The notes below the pieces were generated by a model that did no database searches, was not told the DNA's origin, and saw nothing but the letters and a program-made list of their open reading frames with translations. A DNA stretch of 64,000 nucleotides from Gymnopilus junonius (taxonomy: Eukaryota; Basidiomycota; Agaricomycetes; Agaricales; Galerinaceae): assembly GCA_015501075.1 (NCBI GenBank), contig JADNYJ010000104.1, positions 62,001-126,000 of the forward strand. The letters run 5' to 3'. Position numbers and translations under genes: made by a program. Below, piece by piece: positions 35,590-48,218 of the stretch. The number at the start of each line of letters is the position of its first letter. Position 1 is the first letter of the stretch.

Positions 35590-35883
35590 AGTTTCTCGTG
35601 TTACGAAGAGGAAATTGAAATGTGCTTGTAATAAATAGCCAGAGACTCTTCGTAATTTACTCTTCAGTGTCTGGAAAATACTTACGGCATATTTCCATAA
35701 TGCCTTGGAATGCTCGCAAGACCTATTCGCGTCTTAATTAGCGAGGTTGGGTCTGTTGGGTATCTCAGGGGCGATTATTGCTATTTTGGGCGAGATAAAT
35801 GTTTATTATTGTTTTGGCGATCACGTCCTCGACTTCTGCAGCTTCTCGGTTCCAAGTTCTCAGTTCTAACTTACTTCTTGATA

Positions 35884-37241
35884 ATGTTGTCGAGCGATAT
35901 CTCTCGAGATGATCTTCTTATTCTCCTTGCATCTATGGGCGTAGTGCTCCCTGAGAGCAGTAAGCTACCCGTTGAGGGACTCAACAAGCGACTCGGACAA
36001 ACTCTGGACACTTCGCAAGACTATTCGAACCAAATCGATACTCCAGTCGTAGATCCATGGACATTTCCACTTTGGCCCGAGGGCAAGTCTTTGTATGAGG
36101 CGACTCAGAGGGGTAATATTACTGAAGCTTTCACTGGAGTAATGTCTCAGCCAAAGCAAGGAGGCTTGTCGTCTAAAGAAGACACGTTCAAAGAGATGCG
36201 GCAAAGCGTTTTGACCATGGCATATGCCCATGATGAGGGAATTCGGGAGATATACTATAGGGATAAAGATATGAGGTGGGCGTTATATGTTCGAGTACGC
36301 CTCCATTCTTTGCCTTCTTCACACTTTCGCATCGATAATCCCCCCTCATCAGATCCTTGATGTTTACGAACTCAAGAATGGCACACCCCTCTTCTTCTTG
36401 GTATACCGTGAACTCATAGTTACACCGACATCGACATTGGAGGCCTTGAGAAGGAAATGCATTTCGACAGTGGTTGTGCACACAGCAAAATGAGCGACCT
36501 TGAAAGAAGGATGATTCTCCGGCTCTTCCGCCAGAACCGGAAACGACTGGATCCCAAGCAACTGGAAGACCCTAAGAAAAAGGAACTGGAGAAAATAGGC
36601 TTATATCAATCATTTGTCCTTCCGCTTTGTCCTATTGGAATGAAGAGCCTTGGAAAGCTGACCGACCCTGGGTGCGAGGTGTGCGGAAAGAAGACTGGGA
36701 GTCGTTGCTTGCAATGCCTTTCGGTTTTGTACTGTGGTAAAGGTGCTGACCACTATTTTATCTTTGCCGATTTACTGAGATTTCTATTTTATCTCGCTCC
36801 ACAGAATGTCAAAGGGCCGATTGGCCTACGCATAAACAAGCCTGTAAATCTCTTAAAGGTGGAAAATGGCACAAGATTACACTGTCCCATTTTGCAGCGG
36901 GACTTCCGTTCCAGACCTTGATGAACCGCCTCGATTCAGGAAATGGCGTCTCCTTGAGAGGGGATGGACCCCCAGAAGATGTACACAATGGCAAGATGTT
37001 TCTCGCCAAATTCCAACTTCCGCTGTCCTCCGGGTCTACTATACCACAACGTATGCTGGTATATGACAGACAAAGGAGTTTTAGTCTTAACTGGGAGCGG
37101 AACTCTGACCCTGTCTTGTTTGATGAAGCTGCAAGGATAATCGGTGGCGATCTCAAGTTCTACAGATGGATGAAGCGCACTGGGGATTATACTTTCGAGA
37201 TCTGTATCGACCGGTCGCCCATTCCGTATCCTGTGTGGTAA
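35884..37241 (+). CDS. MYND zinc-finger protein
   Basis: Uncharacterised protein with a central MYND finger, a zinc-binding protein-interaction module. It starts MLSSDISRDDLLILLASMGV at 35884. A conserved N-terminal block (QTLDTSQD, MSQPKQGG, KEDTFKEMR) is followed by VYELKNGTPLFFLVYREL. The finger is CEVCGKKTGSRCLQC, then YCGK, an intron, and ECQRADWPTHKQACKSL. A C-terminal block LVYDRQRSFSLNW, DEAARIIGGDLKFYRWMKRT ends PIPYPVW at 37241. It is intact, with several introns. A damaged paralogue sits 20 kb upstream on the other strand. Function is unknown; lineage-specific MYND families are common in Agaricomycetes. Confidence 0.75.
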
Positions 37242-40200
37242 CCCTCCGAAGTCCTATGCTGGTTCTAGTACACAATAGAAAACCGCAAATTTCATGCGAT
37301 AAACTTCTATCATAACACCATTCGCGCTTATACCTGTAATATTTTCCTGTAGTCACCCGAAGCGCAGTAACCAGCAAAGCAGTAACCGACTTGTCGTCAT
37401 TCAGAGCATATGTACCAGGTCACAAAGCTGTGGTTTTCTTTTGCTTACTGCTCAAGAATTTTCTCAACGATGTAACTCTGACGCTTGTATTGAGCCGCTT
37501 TGTCATAGATCTTCCGTTTCTCGGGGTTCTTAAAACTGTCACACTTTGTAGGCGTTTATCCCTCCATTTTGAAGCTCTTCCTCAAAGAATTTATGGAATG
37601 CATTAAAGTGAACTGGTTGGCGAATGAATATTTGACCTTCCTCGACAGTTCCCCTGGATTGGATTTAAGGTTCTCTACCCTTTCTGTTCATGCACCACAC
37701 AGCCCTTGCTTGTCGCTACCCTGCACCGTACTGTCGTTCAATGAAGTATCAGAGCAATTCGTATACCCGAGCTCCATTACAGCTAACTTCGATTATCTTA
37801 TCTTATTCTGAAGTGCTATCACTTGGTGCCGATTGATTTATAGGCCTTATGCTCAACTTGTTTTCAGGTCTGCTCCTCCGGCTGAATTGTTCCGGTACGT
37901 AACGGAACCGAAAGGATGATGTACAATGAAGATACTTAAGTGGTAAGCTCTCTGAGCTCTCTATGGAGCGGGATAACCTCGGAACAAGGCGTCCAGGCCC
38001 TAGGGGATTGGACAATGTCATAAGTGTCGTATACAACCCCTCCATATATAATAATCTTTGTCCACGTTTAAATATGACTCGGGGGTTTGAAGAGGTCGGT
38101 CAATGCATACCGTCACTACAAGACGGCAAAGGGATGCATTTTTTCTTGCTAAGTTGGCTAGAAGAGGCAAATACGTCTCGCCTGAAGGTATTTTGATCTC
38201 ACAAGCTCTACGCGAAATTTCGAGCTTCCAGATATTTCTATAAGAAAATATATCATCCTCAGCTGGTGAATGACATGTACCGATGACCTAAAATGAGAAT
38301 TATTGGCCTTTACTGCCGTCTGATGAAATTCTCAAGACCTCCTTCATGAAGGCATATCGGCGGAGGTATGTAGCGATACGGTGCTCCGTGCAAGGTAGAT
38401 AGGATACGTATAACAATAGGATAGTAAAATCTAGCCTTTATCCTCCAGGCCTACGTCGGACTCTTCTTCTGATTCATGCTCGTTCGACGATTTTGGATAG
38501 GTCAGGAACTGTACTTTAGACAACAGATCGAACCCGACGTTCAAATAGATCCATTTGAATTTCCCCCATATGGTACTGGAAAACATCTGCCGTACCTTTC
38601 CAAAACCATTTTGACCAGCTGCTCGAATTTTTGAGTGAATCCGCGGAGGCGAGAATTGACGAGACACTTCTTTGTAACATAACACCAACAAAGAACAAAT
38701 ACTTCGCAGATTGCCTCAGGATGAAGGCACGTCAGGTTTATTTTTAATGACGCCTGCTGGCGCTATCCTCCTTTAAAGGCGAATATCGGTCCGCTATTTG
38801 ACTAGTCGTAAGGGAAAAGCTGATTTAATGACCAAGGACTGCAAAGCACTAGGGAACTACCAACGCTACATATAGAATGATACTTCTGAAATGCGAACCT
38901 GGATATGATTGGTCAAAGGTAGGCTGAGCTCAAACCTAAGTCAGCTATAGCGGATGCGCCTTTGTGGAATTAAATAATCCATGTGAGTCATGCCATGTGG
39001 GTACTTGTGCAAAGAGTACGTAAACAAAATTGCCATCCCGAGTGTCGACATCGAATGCGAGATGTGTATTTACCATTACGGTTCCGGATGAGAGCATCCG
39101 TCTTCAAAGAGATGGCACATGGAAGGCGCAGGTGGAAGCTTTGTGCTGTAGAGACTTATTCACAGAGAGGACTTCTGGTCCTTGGCTCATTTTGGGACTT
39201 GAAACAGGAAGATCTTGACTCGGTGTTCGATGCTTATTCAAAGCCGTCCTTCGTGGGGTCTTTGATACTATCAAGTTCTCGAAGGGGCTCCTGGATCAAG
39301 ACCTTAGAAAGATGTTAAAATTTTCATAGAGTAATGAGCATGACCTAATTTTCGCAATGTCCGTTGGGCTCTTAGAGAGGCAACAATTTGGGGAAAGGCG
39401 GCGATTGAGTCTAAGCACTGAGCAGAAAAGGTAGAGATGGTCACGTGGATACCGTGGAATTTTGGGCCTGGGCCGCCAGGTGGCCCGACTCTTCCCGCGA
39501 CCATCGGTGCTGTTCAGTGACTTCCAATGTTACAACAATTCTCTGCTTTGTCTTTGAATGATGTACCTTGAAAGCTTTGGAAGATTGCATCTTTCCGACC
39601 TTTTTGACAGCAAAGCTTTCCGTTTATGTCTTCCTCGGGATCCCGCCTTGCCACTTGTGATCTTTACCATTATGCACCTCTACTCCCATGACTGTCTCAA
39701 TTCGTTGATGGGTCTTTTCGACGGAAAATGCTGTATGCCGAGGATGCTTTCAGACCTACACTGGGACTTGCGAGGCGTCCAAAGCTGAATAAAAGATCGT
39801 TTTACACTTGCAACCTTAGGTGACCCATGCATGCACGGACGAGATTTGCTTTCTTTCTTGAATATGCCTCAGGCGCTCTCTACCAGAAGAAGTATCTGGA
39901 CACACTCTGGTCTGGCAATCAGAAGAAAGTGACGCACTTTGACGGCAAGCGTCACGATCTCGGAGGCGATTCGGCTTTCATGCTCTTAGGTCGACATTAA
40001 CACATTTGGAAAGAGTCTATTTTGCTTGAATTCCTGTTCGTGATGCGTGCCTGCGGCTTCGCCTTTTGAGCTCTTTAAATCATCTCTAACTCCCTTGGGC
40101 CATTGCGCATTTATGCGACTCGAGCAAGCTATATTTTGCATATCGAGTTCCGAAACGAACGGCGCTTAGCCCTCTGGAAATTGGGGCGGCAACGAGCCTG

Positions 40201-40635
40201 TGTTTGGCATTCCACGACTGCTCATTCCATCTACAGCCCGTAACCACTTTGTCTGCGGCGTCGGCGATATAGATGGGTACATGCATTATTCCACTATCTT
40301 GCCAATCCCGCAACGTCCCTTTTCGTTACGTGCCTCAAACTGACAAAGGAATTGTCGTGTGCACTTCGGTACAAGCCATTCTACTTCTTGGCGGCTTTTG
40401 TTGGAAAGTAACACGGTATGTCAGATGCATAAACTTTAGTACATGAAACCAGATCTATGGTCTTATTTCTTCATCTTCCAGGAACAAATGAGATCTCGGC
40501 GAGAAAAGCGGACCGTCTCTCTGTACCGGTTCTCTACGGCGATCCTTACCTCTAGATCCTAGGCAGATATAAAATGACTGAGCTTTCAAATATGCCTATC
40601 GATCCCCAACTTCACAGCTTGAAATCGAAGCAAGC
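37242..40635. other. 3.4-kb gene-free region
   Basis: No gene recognised on either strand. Open frames such as 38983-39318 (+) and 38431-38691 (-) have no family match. A plus-strand frame of about 57 codons from 39829 (ATGCATGCACGG) reads FAFFLEYASGALYQKKYLDT and has a protein-like composition, but I cannot place it. The 3' end holds the laccase promoter with TATAAAA at 40568-40574. Confidence 0.4.
40568..40574 (+). promoter_or_regulatory. TATA box of laccase
   Basis: TATAAAA 68 bp upstream of the laccase ATG. Confidence 0.55.
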
Positions 40636-42870
40636 ATGGGATTTTCTATCACCGTTTCATTCTTACTCCTCACCGCGAACCTTGTTGCTGGAGCCATAGG
40701 CCCTACTGCAAACTTGGTTATAGCCAACAAGGTCATCGCACCCGATGGCTATAGTCGCTCGTATGCTAGTCTGTTACGACTGCTATAAACTTATGAAGTT
40801 CACTTCCATTGCGTAGTTCTGTCTTGGCTGGAGCCACCGCAAATTCCCTCCAATTCCCTGGCCCACTTATTACTGGTTTCAAGGCACGTATCTTCGACCC
40901 TGTTCTTGATATCATTAATTCTAATACTCGTAACCATTAGGGTAACACTTTCCGTCTGAATGTGATCGATAATTTGAACGACACGACTATGTTGACGAGT
41001 ACCAGCGTTGTAAGTTCTCAATAATTTGTACGAGTGAGTCTGCTTAGCATCACTACATTTCTAGCACTGGCATGGATTGTTCCAAGAGGGAAGTACCTGG
41101 GCAGATGGTCCGGCTGGTGTCACCCAGTGCCCTATTACTCCAGGGCATTCTTTCTTGTACCAGTTTACCATTCCAGACCAAGCAGGAACCTTCTGGTACC
41201 ACTCGCATTATCGTAAGTCGACTTTCCAGCAAGTTTCAAATATTATCATTAATCTAATTTGTAGAAACTCAATATTGCGACGGGCTCCGAGGAGCTTTAG
41301 TTATCTATGATCCCCTTGATCCCCACCGAAGTCTGTGAGTAAAATGTTTCAAGAGGATCTCTTCCGATATTAACGTTACCGCTCTGATGGGCAGATATGA
41401 TATTGACGATGGTATGATGCTACTTGTTTGAATGTTCTAATTTAATCTTTGGTTATAATTACATAGAGTCCACTGTCATCACACTTGCCGACTGGTACGT
41501 GACATCAATTGTCCGAAGTTTATTGAGTACTCTCTAACATAAATACGGCGATGTTTGTAGGTACCATACTCCTGCTCCCTCCGCTGGACTCGTACCCGCT
41601 TCAGTGTCAACTCTGATCAACGGTCTCGGTCGGTATGCCAATGGCACCTCACCTCTGGCTGTTATCAAGGTCCAGCAACATAAACGTTACCGTTTCCGCT
41701 TAGTTTCGATCTCATGCGACCCTAACTTCTTGTTCTCTATCGATGGTCACACCATGGTATGCCGCACCTTTTTCGACCGATAATAGATGTATTCATGAAG
41801 TGGATATCAGACCATCATTGAGGCCGATGGCCAAAACACACAGCCTCTTACTGTCGATTCACTAACAATATTCGCGGCTCAACGATACTCGTTCGTTTTG
41901 AATGCTAACCAGCCCGTTTCGAACTATTGGGTTCGCGCTTTACCCAACGGGGGAAGTCCTCCCGGATACGACGGGGGTGTCAACTCCGCCATCCTTCGTT
42001 ACGTCGGAGCGCCCAATAGTGATCCGACGTCGACCTCTTCGCTTACCAACACCTTGTACGAGCCCAACCTCCATCCCCTCACAAACCCTGCTGCACCCGG
42101 TGTCCAAAAACACGGCGCCGCTGATGTCAACATCAATCTTGATATTGTTTTTAATACTACAGAACTCTTGTTCAGGGTGAACAATGCGACGTTCATCCCT
42201 CCCCCTGTACCCGTCCTTCTCCAGATTTTGAGCGGTGCTCATACCGCCCAGGAATTGCTTCCTTCCGGGTCCGTATATGTCCTGCCCAAGAACAAGGTCA
42301 TCGAGATATCCATGCCCGGTGGATCTACAGGAAGCCCTCACCCTATCCATTTGCACGGGGTAAGCCATCTACAGTTCAACTCATCTTTCGGGTCTTATTT
42401 TTTCCCCCTTATCAGCACACGTTCTCCGTCGTTCGGAGCGCTAACAGCTCGGTCTATAACTACCAGAACCCTGTTAGGCGCGATGTGGTCAGCATAGGAA
42501 CTAGTACTACTGATAACACGACTATTCGTTTCGAGACTAATAACGCTGGTCCATGGATTATGCATTGGTCAGTCTCTGTCTGCATCACATTACCGCACTT
42601 TCTCATTAATATTTATTCAAAAGCCATATTGACTGGCATCTGCAACTGTACGTGCTTCTTTGGTGTCTTAAAGAACCTGATTGCTGAAGGATTGGTTTAG
42701 TGGCTTGGCCGTCGTTATGGCAGAAGATATTCCGGATATACAGACAACCCATCCTCCCTGTAAGTATCGCACTGCTTCCCTCAGATATTGTCTAAACCAA
42801 TCTCTTTTCTTCAGCTGCTTGGAGCCAGCTTTGCCCTATTTTCGATGCTTTGCCCCCTCAAACTTTCTAA
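40636..42870 (+). CDS. Laccase (secreted multicopper oxidase)
   Basis: Oxidises phenols and lignin-derived compounds while reducing oxygen to water. Signal peptide [19 protein letters not shown] precedes a mature [13 protein letters not shown], typical of basidiomycete laccases. All four copper-binding signatures are present across many small exons: HWHG (41066), FWYHSHY (about 41190-41210), HPIHLHG continuing to HTF, and HCHIDWHL, split by an intron after TG near 42567. The residue ten after the copper cysteine is Leu ([12 protein letters not shown]), not Phe. Other blocks are [56 protein letters not shown] and LADGQ-type EADGQNTQ. The end is ALPPQTF with TAA at 42870. Frames are intact, with about a dozen introns. 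Confidence 0.9.
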
Positions 42871-43719
42871 TGGAGTTATGGTCGCGCTTGCTACGGGTGA
42901 ATGTCCAACAAACTAGCTATTCTTATTGTATATCTGTATACGCGGCTGGAACAACGTTCAAACTGTATAAATTTTCTATTTTGAAATTGGAATTGGACTT
43001 TTGTTGTCATCCCTCGTTTGAATCAACATCGTTATCTTTTACTGAGTCTTTTGTAGTCGATCCTGTGGTCGTCATAATTGCGGAATACCCCTATCATTCG
43101 GTGGTGCCAATTTACTAATCTGGATGGATTTACCTCACTTGGAAGCAGTCGGAGTTTTGTTCATGTGGGACGCGTAGTAATCAATCGTCCTCTTTACTTC
43201 TTTTAGGTGAATTTACACCCTTTATGTAGACGGAACAGGATGGACAATCCAACGCGAAGGTTCGACAGACCTCTGATCCACTAGGGTTTCATCCTTCAAC
43301 CCGGAGTCCAGTGCCAGGACCTTGCAGTCTGCAGATTGATTGTGCCAGTCTGCCTGTCGCCAGTGCCAACGCTTCAGTGACACTCTACTTGTTCTGGTAA
43401 ATTTGCGCTTGGCTCTACTTAGGACTTTCATCAACTGTGATTACCGAGTTGAATAGCGCTCCTCGGTCAGTCTCAGTAACACATAATACAAGTTACCTCT
43501 CAAAATGCTCAAATTTCTAATGATGCTGAGTAAACTATTACAGTTGCAACTTAATGTTCTCGTAATATCGGAAATTCCTAAGACTTTCTCAAGCAGATAC
43601 TCGTTTCGACGAGGCAAGGATTGATCTACTATCTGTCTTGGGCATGTCATTCACAGCTCTACTTGATTAATCCATCGAGTATATAGATAGTCCTAATTTC
43701 ACGTGCAACAATCAATTAA

Positions 43720-43727
43720 ACCATCAC
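43720..43727. repeat. Left target-site duplication
   Basis: ACCATCAC immediately before the left terminal inverted repeat, identical to the 8 bp after the right end. Confidence 0.85.
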
Positions 43728-44551
43728 AGGACCCTGGATTATCCTGAAATGGGTCGGATACGGATCCACCCCTATGCGCGGCTGAAGGCCGCGCGACTCG
43801 GATACCAAAACGGCCTATCCACCCATCTATGGTAAGATCGTCTATCGACCCAACAACCCAGGCCACGGGCCATAGGTCGGATACCGTCCACGTGTGTGAT
43901 CCACTGTGCGGAGGCTCGAGCCGATCAATTGTCTCGGGCCACGATTGAAAGTTAATGATATGGTTGTTTGTCACCACTTCCTGGCCTTGGACAATGGCTT
44001 TAGAGGTTGTTCGATGATGGCCTGCCGAATATTTTCATGTAGTTATATACAAATTATCATGGACCAGCACATTTTCTCCTTTTCTTCCTCATTTCGCTGT
44101 CTTCCCTGTGCAATGCCCCCTGGCATAGACCTCAGTCTCAAGTCCACAGGTGACTTCTCCTCATGGTTGAAGTCAGGAAAAGTATACAAGGATATTCGAG
44201 ATTTTGTATCTGAAGAGTTTTATGACGAATTTCCCTTTCTGAAAAGGTGCGGAGCCTTCTGCCATCCCCACATTCACTATTTCGGAGCTTCTTGATGTCG
44301 AACGAAGAAACCGGTGAAGTAAAGTAGAAACCGAGCAGTAGAAATATTTTGGGATTTTTTAACGAATTTTAGGCAATTTTAGCTACTTTCTTTCGATGTC
44401 GGATACGCCATCCACCCAAGAGGGGAATTTTTTTGACTCGGATACGTAATCCTCCCAAATCTGGCTCAAATTGACCACTTTTTCGTCCATCCTTGGAGGG
44501 CAAAATTTGGGGTTTCTGTATCCGACCCATCTCAGAAAAATCCAGGGTCCT
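43728..44551. mobile_element. Non-autonomous hAT-like DNA transposon (MITE-like), 824 bp
   Basis: The ends are inverted repeats of 34 bp matching at 31 positions: left AGGACCCTGGATT...GGGTCGGATAC and right its reverse complement. The element is flanked by a perfect 8-bp target-site duplication, ACCATCAC (43720-43727 and 44552-44559), the size made by hAT transposases. No transposase is encoded; the 129-codon frame at 43906-44295 has no family resemblance. The octamer TCGGATAC recurs at 43754, 43798, 43877, 44399 and 44438, and inverted at 44518. Several copies are followed by ATCCACCC, as expected for subterminal transposase-binding sites. The exact TSD and well-kept TIRs suggest insertion was not ancient. 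The TIR does not begin with the common hAT CAGGG, so the superfamily call rests mainly on TSD length. Confidence 0.85.
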
Positions 44552-44559
44552 ACCATCAC
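44552..44559. repeat. Right target-site duplication
   Basis: ACCATCAC directly after the right terminal inverted repeat. Confidence 0.85.
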
Positions 44560-45673
44560 CTCAGGAACATCGGCTAGTCATGCTGAATGCTTTTCAGCGC
44601 TCAACTGCAGGCTTTGTTTCTTCGAATTGGGGGAAATCAGAGTTATAATTCAGTGGGAATTGCTTTAAACATTACAGTGAGCCCAATGGCCACTTTGTGA
44701 TCACTTCAGAAGGGAAAGATATAAAAAATCAAGACCTTGCAGCCTGCGAATTCTGTGGCAGAGTCAGCAGTGGTGGTGTTGGTTAGTTTGCTAGTCCTGA
44801 ATTTTACCGCCCTTGAATGTGTGAGGCCCTCAAAGAATTCTATTCCAACTCTTGCAATTTCACTGCTTCATCCTGAGGGGTCGTTTGTCTTCTTTGCGGT
44901 GGGTGAGCCACGACTTGGGTGTTCCGTTTTTGAAACAAACATCACGCCCTGAAGGTCGAGCTGATCGAGCTTAACTCACGACTCGAGGAAGGTTCGAGGG
45001 TCGGAGTTTTAATTCCCATCAGCTCGAGTTCTATGTAGTTCCTCGAATTTGACACGCGGCAACACTACGCCGTTTTCATAATGATAGGTCCATCAAAGTC
45101 CTGTTTGTTTATCCCAGTGTTTAGTTCTGTCTAAGAAAAGAAGAGCCTAGGAAGGTTAAATCTTGTGTTCGAACCTTTGCCAGCTCTTGCCGTGCCATGA
45201 TTTAACCTCTGGAAGGATAGCCAACCAATTTATATAAGCAAATAGAAATCTCAGGAGCCCTATCGTTATGTAAACGGCTGTAACCAGAGTGTAAACCTGG
45301 TCATCACAGAGGACCGAGGAGTGTGCAGAACGAAAGAGGAAATTTTTGTCTGCATCACTGGCCGCTTAGCTGGACGCCGCGGCCGGCGTTTCCCGGCTAC
45401 GCTAGGAATGCCGGTAGCTTAGACAGCTGTTTGTGGGATATGTTTATCCTAAGATATTATCTTATCAAATTTCAATGTAGTCTACCACGTGATAAAAAAC
45501 ACGGAAAAACATCATTGGTCCGCTTGCTAAGCTCAACCTCTACAGCGTCAGCCACTATTTATATGACAACCCCAACGCAAATGCGTGCCACCCCGGCCAT
45601 ATATGTTCAAGCTGTAATATTACTCTACCCTGGTCCTCACAGAATTCTATCCTATCCTACATCGCCTTGAAGG

Positions 45674-47586
45674 ATGACGTCTCCTGAGGTTTCGAAACGA
45701 CCTCAGAGATTCGATGAGGCCAAAGGCATTCTCCATTCAGCGTGCACGCCCAGCAGCAGTATTCTCACCACCTCTTCCCGGTTATTACCAGAAATATGGT
45801 TGGTCGTCTTCCCTTATCTCGAGTCTTCCGACCTTCAATCCATTTCTTTGGTGTGCTCAAATTTTCGATATATGGCACAACCTATCCTATTTTCGGTCCT
45901 TGATACATCGCCCTTCCTCCTCTCTTACAACGAGATGCCAATTCTGCGTCCACGCAAATATTTTACACGATTCCTTGAAAGACTCGAACATTACAAGTCC
46001 CCCCATATCGCACATGGGGTCCGCCATTGTTGGATATCTCCCTATCCTCGCTCAGGATTCCCTCCGCGGAGCCACAACGACGATTTAGACCCGAATCTTA
46101 TTATCGACTTAGCAGTCGCAGCCCTGCCGTATTTTGTAAATCTCACGTCAATCTCGTGGCACTGTATCGACATCCTTCCGCAGTGGTGGAGTACAATACG
46201 GTCGCTGCCGATCACGAATTTATGGCTTAACTCGTCATCTGTTCCCATTGATAATACGACGTCACCGCTTCCTACCATCCGTCACCTCGATTTGGACCAG
46301 TGGCCTTGGGAAGGAAAAGTCACGGACCACGTTTCCATACATGAAGAGCAGAGTCATGGTGTAAGTTCAGCCGTTCTTCAACACATCACTCGTCCCGATA
46401 TAATCCAGTCTATCTCTGTTCCAAGAAGCGACACCGCGTCCAATGTTTTGTCCATTCTAGCCGACGAAACCTATCATTTGGTGTCTTTGAAAGTTCCATT
46501 CATTTCCTTGCTGGATTCGAATTTCGCCCAAGCCCTTGAGCACTGTCCGAGCCTCGTCTACCTGACTATATTCCCACCATCTACGGATGACAGGCCGCAC
46601 GATATTCGCCTTGGTTCCATCGGATCATCCACTCTTCCTTCACTCACTAGCTATGAAGGACCTTACAAACATATATTGAAATTCTGCCACCAGCCATTAA
46701 AGCGCGTGTCGTTGTGGGGTTGGACGAGCGTCCTTACCTTTGCAATCCTGATACGCTGACCCAAATGTTGAAGGACCTCGCTGCAACGGAGTCGGTTGAT
46801 AGCCTCGGGCATCTTGAGATGACGGTCATGTCAATTTCTGTGGACCTTCTAGAGGTCTTATCGCACTTCAGGCATTTAGAACGGATCATTATCAATCTCA
46901 TGAAAGTTCGGCACCCACGCTCTATCAATTCACTACGAACGCGCCCGTTACGGTAAGGGAGTCTCCCAGAGTCTCGTCTCACGACCTGTTCTAACTTCTA
47001 ACCCTGCTCTCAGGCTTTATACGGTATAATGGGCAATACTATTCTTCCCCAGCGCGTCAAGCATATCAAGCTTTCGACCCGCCTGAGTAGCCGCTCTTTG
47101 CATCATGTCGCTCAAGAGCATGAAGCAGCGGCTTTCATGGAGTCATTTGCGAGGAGACACCCGTCTATTCAGAGCATTGAAATTGAATACGGAATATACT
47201 GGACTGGGATGTACAGCGTCTCATGGGGAAGGACCCGAGAGAACAAAGCCGACGCCGACGTCCAGTCTCCAAGGGACATAACTTACCCGGGGAACCTTTT
47301 ATCAAAATCCGATCCATCGCCCGACGTAGGAAACGATGGCGGTGGCTATTCATCCAAGTCATCTTCAAAAGATCATATCCTTTCGACTGTAGTCTCGACC
47401 ATCCATCCTTTACCCTTGGGGAGGTTGACTTTCACAGAGCATAAAAGGAAAATCTTTTTTCCTCGTGATTCCACGGGCGCCATTGGCGATCCGGCCAACT
47501 TGGAGTTTGAAGATGACGATGAGAGGAGATTTTGGAACCTGATCTGGAGCCATCTCCGACGTTTTTTTGGGAGGAACAGCCCATGA
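45674..47586 (+). CDS. F-box protein with LRR-like repeats
   Basis: Basidiomycete-type F-box protein, a probable substrate adaptor of SCF ubiquitin ligases. The F-box lies at about residues 38-75: RLLPEIWLVVFPYLESSDLQ then SISLVCSNFRYMAQPILF. It is followed by irregular leucine-rich repeats (NLTSISWHCIDILPQWWSTI; LVSLKVPFISLLDS; CPSLVYLTIFPPS). The frame shifts at the GGGG of 46716-46719: one extra G continues the repeats as LDERPYLCNPDTLTQMLKDL. An intron starts at 46957, and the last exon runs from VKHIKLSTRLSSRSLHHVAQ to RRFFGRNSP, stop 47586. A second missing base near the 46957 donor is likely. The substrate is unknown. Confidence 0.65.
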
Positions 47587-48218
47587 ACGATTGAACTTGA
47601 TGTATGGAAGATGTTGGACATGTATTTGTATTAGAATACACAGATTTTACGTAGTGTTGATCCACGACCGCTACTATTTTCAGCTATATATTTATTATTA
47701 GTTGAAGATTTTCCTTCGTATCGCTCCGGAAAATTGGGTCACACAGTGTGCTTCCAATTAGCTCATTTCAGGGACGTAAGCGTGAAAGCGCGCTCGCAAG
47801 CCTGCCAGAACCCTGATGCATCAGCAAGTACAAGTACAAGTACTCAGTGTAGACATCTAAAACTTTACTCCTCGGTTGGAACAAAGTTACGTGAAGCTGA
47901 TCCGGCGCTTCAGCCTCGCGGACGCTATTTGGGTGTCTGAATTGAATGTGCTAAGTGCTCCTAAGCCTGATGCTTGCCAGAATACGACGAAGCCCTTCTC
48001 GGCATGCATATCCCCGGTCCTACTATGCTATATACTTCATTACGCGGAGCCGTTTGCTTAGAAATGTTGACTGTGCAGTCATGCGCATTATTGCAAATCC
48101 AAGTTTATTTGTCTATTTTTTTTTTGGGCTCGAATTAGGGCCCCAAACCGATATATAAAATGGCACTGGTTGAAACGAGTGCAGATCGACAAGCCAAGCT
48201 TGCCTCCCCCATTGGAAT
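47587..48218. other. Intergenic and promoter region
   Basis: No gene recognised. A short (GTACAA)n-type direct repeat sits at about 47828-47842, and a TATA box precedes the secreted propeller gene. Confidence 0.45.
48152..48160 (+). promoter_or_regulatory. TATA box of the secreted propeller gene
   Basis: TATATAAAA 59 bp upstream of the ATG at 48219. Confidence 0.5.

Larger units (their letters stand above)
42871..45673. other. Intergenic region hosting the hAT-like element
   Basis: No gene recognised outside the transposon at 43728-44551. A TCGAG-rich patch with short inverted repeats lies at about 44945-45045. Small open frames have no family match. Confidence 0.45.

Noticed and set aside
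43906..44295. 129-codon frame inside the hAT-like element as a possible transposase
   Set aside because: It has no hAT or other transposase motif, and the length is far too short; it looks like chance within a non-coding element.
44945..45170. TCGAG-rich patch with GTTCGAACC-like boxes as a possible tRNA gene
   Set aside because: No cloverleaf could be formed around the B-box-like words and no matching A box lies at the right distance.
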